Source: Monoplex corrugatus
Lineage: Eukaryota; Mollusca; Gastropoda; Littorinimorpha; Ranellidae
Direction: 5' to 3'
Assembly (NCBI GenBank): GCA_030674185.1
Contig: CM060312.1
Coordinates: forward strand, 72,895,737-72,959,736
Length of the DNA stretch: 64,000 nucleotides
In this document: in pieces, positions 23,691 to 64,000 of the stretch
How positions within the stretch are numbered: position 1 is the stretch's first letter
Layout of the letters: every line of letters starts with the position of its first letter
Translations under genes and position numbers: made by a program
Notes under the pieces: model-generated
Told to the model about the DNA's origin: nothing
Seen by the model: the letters and a program-made list of their open reading frames with translations, nothing else
Databases searched by the model: none

Positions 23691-23714
23691 CACAAACTCA
23701 TTTTGTCACAGGCT

Positions 23715-24360
23715 TCACTTTTTCTTTACGCGGTCAACCTGTCAGTGTCACTATATATTTAACGTTAGTGTCATCACATATTCAACCCCTCTGTACTGTT
23801 ACATACTTAACCTGTCGGTCATATTAACCTGTCAGTATCATTCTATATCTAACCTGTCAATGTCAACATATAACATGTCAGTGTCATTCTATATTTAACC
23901 TGTCAGTGTCATCATATAACATGTCAGTGTCATTCTATAAATAACATGTCAGTGTCATTCTATATTTAACCTGTCAGTGTCATTATATAATATGTCAGAG
24001 TCATTCTATATCTAACCTGCTGTGACTTTATATAACATATCAGTATCGATCTCTATCTAACCTGGCAGTGTCATTACATATCAGAGCCATTCTATATCTA
24101 ACCTGTCAGTGTCATTGTATAACATGTTAGTGTCATTCTACACCTACCCTGTTCGTGTCATTATACAACATATTAGTGTCATTATATATCTAACCTGTCA
24201 GTGTCATTATATAATATATCGGAGTCATTCTGTATCTAACCTGTCCGTATCATTATACAACATATCAGTATCATCACATTTAACCTGTCAGCATCATCAT
24301 ATAACATGCCTGTGTCATTATATACCTAACATGTCAGTGTCCTTACATATTTAATACATT
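23715..24360 (+). repeat. ~22-24-bp minisatellite, left block
   Basis: About 25 imperfect units with core AACCTGTCAGTGTCATTATA, alternating with AACATGTCAGTGTCATTC. The same core returns at 25298-25700. Confidence 0.92.
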
Positions 24361-25062
24361 TCTGACCACACAATACTACTGAGTTTGATGTCCCTGGAGC
24401 AAATATTTTCATAATTTTGACCTGCAGTCAAATCTATTAAGTCATGTCATATGAAATCCTCTTATATGCTAGATTCTGAACAGATCTACTTTGAACTTTG
24501 TGAAATTGTGTAAAAACAACTGCCTGACACATTGTGCACTTGTCTACTGCAAAACAAAATGATACTGAATATCAGATCTGACCATGCCTCATAGGTCTCT
24601 TCAAGCACCACAAATGTTTTGACTGTTGCTTCCCATGGTGTTCACAAACTGAACAATCAACACCTTCACAGCCATTCGACGTATCAATGTCGCTACTTTT
24701 GAAAATATATTCATGGAAACTGTCGCCAATATCACTGTTAGAACCATCACTCAAATCTTCACTGTCCGCAGCATAAGTTCATGCATGAAGATTTTGTCAA
24801 GCAAGCACTGAGCAGAGTAAAAACTTTTGTTCATTTATTCATTCGAAACTCATGCAAAGCAAAGTTTTTAAACTGCACATTACAATAGTTCAAAGAGCAA
24901 TATCCCTCTGAAACGCTTGCATGGTGAAATTCTCACTTTTTCCCTTGTTCCAAGCAACAGCCAAAACTGAAAGTGATACATCACTAACGGCAATTTGTTG
25001 GTTGCAATCCACAGGCAGAATCTCATGCAAAGAGAAAGCTGTCTGGTGTGATCAGAAATGTA
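24361..25062. other. Unique spacer between two blocks of the same minisatellite
   Basis: No gene recognised. A minus-strand acidic frame at 24572-24780 (DLSDGSNSDIGDSFHEY, then CSVCEHHGKQ) is short and unassigned. Confidence 0.4.
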
Positions 25063-25297
25063 TTAACCCTTTGACTCCCACACCCTGTCCACCAGCATCC
25101 TGCATCGCCAACCACGCTAACAGAGCAAGAACTTCATCCTGCATTGCCAACCATGCTAACAAAGCGAAAACTTAACCACTGATTCCCTCCCCTATCCACC
25201 AGCTTCCTGCAGGAGCAGGAAGCAGGTGGATAGGTGAGGGAATCAAAAGGTTAAGTTATTGCAGTTGGTGGATAGGATGCGGGAGTCAAAGGGTAAA
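25063..25297. mobile_element. Nested TTAA palindromic MITE (copy 5, expanded)
   Basis: TTAACCCTTTGACTCCCACA at the left, inner hairpin CCACCAGCTTCCTGCAGGAG, and GGGAGTCAAAGGGTAAA at the right. An internal 44-bp stretch (CATCCTGCAT(C/T)GCCAACCA) is duplicated. It sits exactly at the edge of the resumed minisatellite. Confidence 0.82.
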
Positions 25298-25700
25298 CTG
25301 TCAGTGTCTTTACATATTTAACCTGTCAGTGCCTTTGTATATTTCACTTGTCAGTGTCAACACATTTAACCTGTCAGTGTCTTTACATATTTAACCTGTC
25401 AGTGTCTATATATTTCACTTGTTAGTGTCAACACATTCAACCTGTCAGTCAACACATTTAACCTGTCAGTGTCTTTATATATTTCACTTGTCAATGTCAA
25501 CACATTTAACCTGTCAGTCAACACATTTAACCTGTACCTGTCAGTGTCTTTATATATTTCACTTGTCAGTGTCAACACATTTAACCTGTCAGTGTCAACA
25601 CATTTAACCTGTCAGTGTCAACACATTTAACCTGTCAGTGTCTTTATATATTTCACTTGTCAGTGTCAATACATTTAACCTGTCAGTGTCATCATACATT
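25298..25700 (+). repeat. ~20-24-bp minisatellite, right block
   Basis: Units with core AACCTGTCAGTGTCAACACA and TATATTTCACTTGTCAGTGTC, related to the left block at 23715-24360. The array ends where a short MITE begins. Confidence 0.92.
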
Positions 25701-25760
25701 TAACCCTTTCACGTTCTCATCCTATCCACCACATTCCAGATGAGGAAGTGAAAGGATTAC
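25700..25760. mobile_element. Short TTAA palindromic MITE
   Basis: TTAACCCTTTCACGTTCTCA then ATCCACCACATTCCAGATGA and GTGAAAGGATTA, about 60 bp. Confidence 0.65.
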
Positions 25761-26369
25761 TCCTTTCAAATATCAACAGTGTGACTGACATCACACAGGT
25801 CTTGGATTACAAGGCAGGCACTTTTCTCATTCCTACCCCCTCCCCCACCTTAAAATAGATGGTAATAAATGCAGGTCCCATTTACAGCATGCACTTGGCG
25901 CATATAAAAGAACAAGCAGAAAAATTCCGTTAAAAGCCCACTCCAATATAAACAACAAAAATGCATGTAACCAGGAAGAACAAATGAAAGGATGGGTGCA
26001 CAGGTGGCACTGTACTATGGCGAAATGTCTTCCAACCTGTATTTTATGTAGGAACATTCTGTTGTGACCAAAGAAAATAATTTCTACCCATTCCTCACAT
26101 AACAGCAAATCATTATCAATTTGTTACAGATGAAAACATGGGTACACTTTCATGTTTGTCTGCGTGTGTGTGGAGTGTGTACATGCTTATACGCATGATG
26201 GCATTTGAATTTCACCTCTGTACGATGAATACCTACATGTATGTCAAAAATACGAAAACAGTCTTTCTGAAACTGGACGGCCAGTCTAAAGGAGCAGCGA
26301 GAAGTTAATGTCACACAGGTGGCACACAAGATGGAACAGCAAGCCAACACACACACACACAAGATGTAT

Positions 26370-26528
26370 TTCAAACCTGTCACTCCCGCACCAAGACATA
26401 CTTTAAACCTGTCACTCCCACACCAAGACATTTTAAGCCTGTCACTCCCGCACCAAGACATACTTTAAACCTGTCACTCCCACACCAAGACATATTTAAA
26501 ACCTGTCAATCCCACACCAAGACATATT
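26370..26528 (+). repeat. ~33-bp minisatellite, five copies
   Basis: Core CCTGTCACTCCC(G/A)CACCAA then GACATACTTTAAA. The last unit runs directly into the TTAA end of the element at 26529. Confidence 0.9.
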
Positions 26529-26965
26529 TTAACTCACTCGCTACATACGATTATGCCCCTTGCCATTCCCCTGATACGCACCATTTGTATAGGTCATGAG
26601 AAAAATTCTTATACAAACAAATGAAATCAGAGAGTTTTGAAATTTGGCAGGTCATATATCAAATGATCGGTGTACACAATGCTGAAATTTCAATGTTCTA
26701 ACCCTCATGGTTACTGAGTAATGGTACAAGTAAAATTAGAGTCATTTTCAGGTGGAAAATGTTTTACAAAATACACGGTCAGGTCAATACATCAGTTCCT
26801 ACAGTCACATTTTGAATAAAATTTCATAAAATCCAACATGCACGCACTCCACTGCACTCAAGGAAGAGATTGTGTTGAACAGCGCCGAGTTATTGAGTAC
26901 TGTTCAGCCATGTGCTTTTCCGTCGTCTGCTTCGCTACGGAGATAGTAGGTCATAAACATCAAAC
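26529..26965 (-). mobile_element. Second TTAA element family, truncated copy
   Basis: Starts TTAACTCACTCGCTACATAC and shares, in inverse orientation, most of its length with 35092-35716 (for example TTGTATAGGTCATGAGAAAA and GTCGTCTGCTTCGCT). Homology stops near 26965, so the far terminus is lost. TTAA ends again suggest the piggyBac superfamily. Confidence 0.8.
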
Positions 26966-27370
26966 ATGTTCAGCAAAAGGGTAAACAAAAATAACAAAGC
27001 ACAAAAAGAAAACTGACAACGTGAACCTGTTAGACTTGTAACCAATATATTTCAATCCACACCAAAATCATACCATCACCAGCAACCTGTGGCTTTCATA
27101 TGATAAAAGAAAAAATGTTTCAAAAATAAAAGTACACATCTTGACAACATTCATGACACATTAAGCTGAAGGACAAGATGAAACTAAGACATATACAGTA
27201 AACCAACCAACCAAACATGTTTTGACAAAAATGAGTTTACCGTATGTAAATTATACCACTACAACAAAGACTGTAACTTCATGTAAAACAGGATTACAGA
27301 TTAAGAAAAACACATTTACAGACTGACTTCATAAAAACAGGGAAAAGTCCAAAAAGTAAAAACTGTTCTC

Positions 27371-27467
27371 TAATCCTTTCACTCCCTCACACTATCCACC
27401 AGCTGCCTGCAGAAAGCTGCTGAATATACAGGAAGCTGAAAACAGATGGGGTGAGTGGAAAGGATTA
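27371..27467. mobile_element. TTAA palindromic MITE, decayed
   Basis: TAATCCTTTCACTCCCTCAC at the left and GTGAGTGGAAAGGATTA at the right, around CCAGCTGCCTGCAGAAAGCT. It lies about 340 bp beyond the KDM5 stop, probably in or near its 3' UTR. Confidence 0.7.
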
Positions 27468-27802
27468 GTTGAAACATAGGTATTGTACAAACTTGCTCCT
27501 CAGCTGTGAACGGGTTTGTGGCTGTCCAGTCTACAACCTATGTCCAGTACCATGCATGCTGAGTCTCTGTCACTGCATATCCAGGACTGAATCTGATGTG
27601 TTGGCTGAGGGAACAGGTATCAGCTGTCTGCTCTCCCAACACATCCACCTTCACAGGCAACTGTACCTCTTCACATCACCAAAACAGAACTGCTGACAGA
27701 AAACCAAACAAACACCTAGGACGCTTGAAAACACTTGCAGCCACACTAGTGTTGCAAGATGGACTACAGGGCTGATGCTGAATGGAAAGGAAGAAAACAA
27801 TG

Positions 27803-63500
<35,698 letters not shown>

Positions 63501-63824
63501 CTGTTGAACATTAAATTCAATTCTAAGAAAAAATGCCAACCTAGTGCTGCTCTTTCAAAAACAGTAAGAGGGGAAAAAGAAAGTATCAACCCAAGCCTGA
63601 TGAAAGACAGCAAGAGGAGCTGCTGCTATCTTTTAACCAATAACAGCCCAAATTTAGTAATCAAATCCAGTTTACTGCAGCATTTTCATTTCTAACCCAG
63701 ACCTGCTAACCCCTATTAACACTCAAGAGTAGCACTCAGGCAAAAATGAGCACAGCAAATGAAATGTGTAATTAGCAGGGTGCACATTCATATGACAAAA
63801 ACTCAAGACAAAGAAATCTCATGT

Positions 63825-64000
63825 TTAACCCGTTCAGTGCCAGCGACCGAATATTCGGTCGGCTCTCTGTGTCATCCTCTTTGCCAGCGACCGAATATTC
63901 TGACAGTCTATTTTTAGCATTTTTCATGGGGAATTACGGCAAGCAGAAGTGACGCAGAACACAGATACACAATCTACAATCCTTCCCCGATAATGACATA
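63825..64000. mobile_element. Left part of another TTAA element with a strong dyad (cut by window end)
   Basis: TTAACCCGTTCAGTGCCAGC has the TTAA-CCC start of piggyBac-type termini. CGACCGAATATTCGGTCG at 63844-63861 is an 18-bp perfect palindrome, and GCCAGCGACCGAATATTC recurs near 63882. The right end is outside the window. Confidence 0.5.

Overview
The window is eukaryotic and animal: spliced genes with GT-AG introns, long CA/GA/CT microsatellites, minisatellites and several transposon classes. The mix (TTAA-ended palindromic MITEs, a Penelope-like element, a CFDP2-type LINE, tRNA-headed SINEs, and a fragment like the N-terminal half of RAG1) and the KDM5 sequence suggest a lophotrochozoan, most likely a mollusc and perhaps a gastropod. 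The species is inference.

The one confidently identified gene is the 3' half of KDM5, a histone H3K4 demethylase of the JARID1/PLU-1 family. It lies on the minus strand, with eleven exons from 63500 down to the stop at 27803. They encode part of the PLU-1 domain, PHD2, the conserved linker after PHD2, a lysine-rich tail, PHD3 and an acidic C-terminus. The JmjN, ARID, PHD1, JmjC and C5HC2 exons would lie beyond 64000. The printed sequence breaks the frame twice: one extra A in exon 39255-39462, and an apparently missing G at the donor near 63291.

On the plus strand at the left edge, two exons (2997-3046 and 9163-9360) form the likely 3' end of an unidentified gene ending in a PDZ-ligand-like TEV. 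A long AT-rich stretch, possibly 3' UTR, follows.

Layout: 1-9.4 kb holds the plus-strand gene end, a 72-bp array, a 1.8-kb array of 32-bp units and SINEs. 9.4-13.6 kb is gene-poor. 13.7-16.2 kb is a large decayed inverted repeat. 16-20 kb has a tRNA-Ile-like sequence and little else. 20-21 kb is a GC-rich island with two MEF2-type sites followed by a truncated LINE. 22.6-23.1 kb is the RAG1-N-like fragment. 23.7-26.5 kb holds minisatellites. 27.8-63.5 kb is KDM5. Its 10.8-kb last intron splits PHD3 and carries a dead piggyBac and a 3.4-kb minisatellite apparently built from half of a MITE. The next intron carries a SINE split by a LINE and a head-to-head Penelope pair.

A recurrent pattern is that tandem arrays sit on or beside splice sites and, in several cases, duplicate them: downstream of the PHD2 donor, upstream of the PHD3 acceptor, and upstream of the plus-strand acceptor at 2996. 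This and the RAG1-N-like fragment are the observations most worth following.
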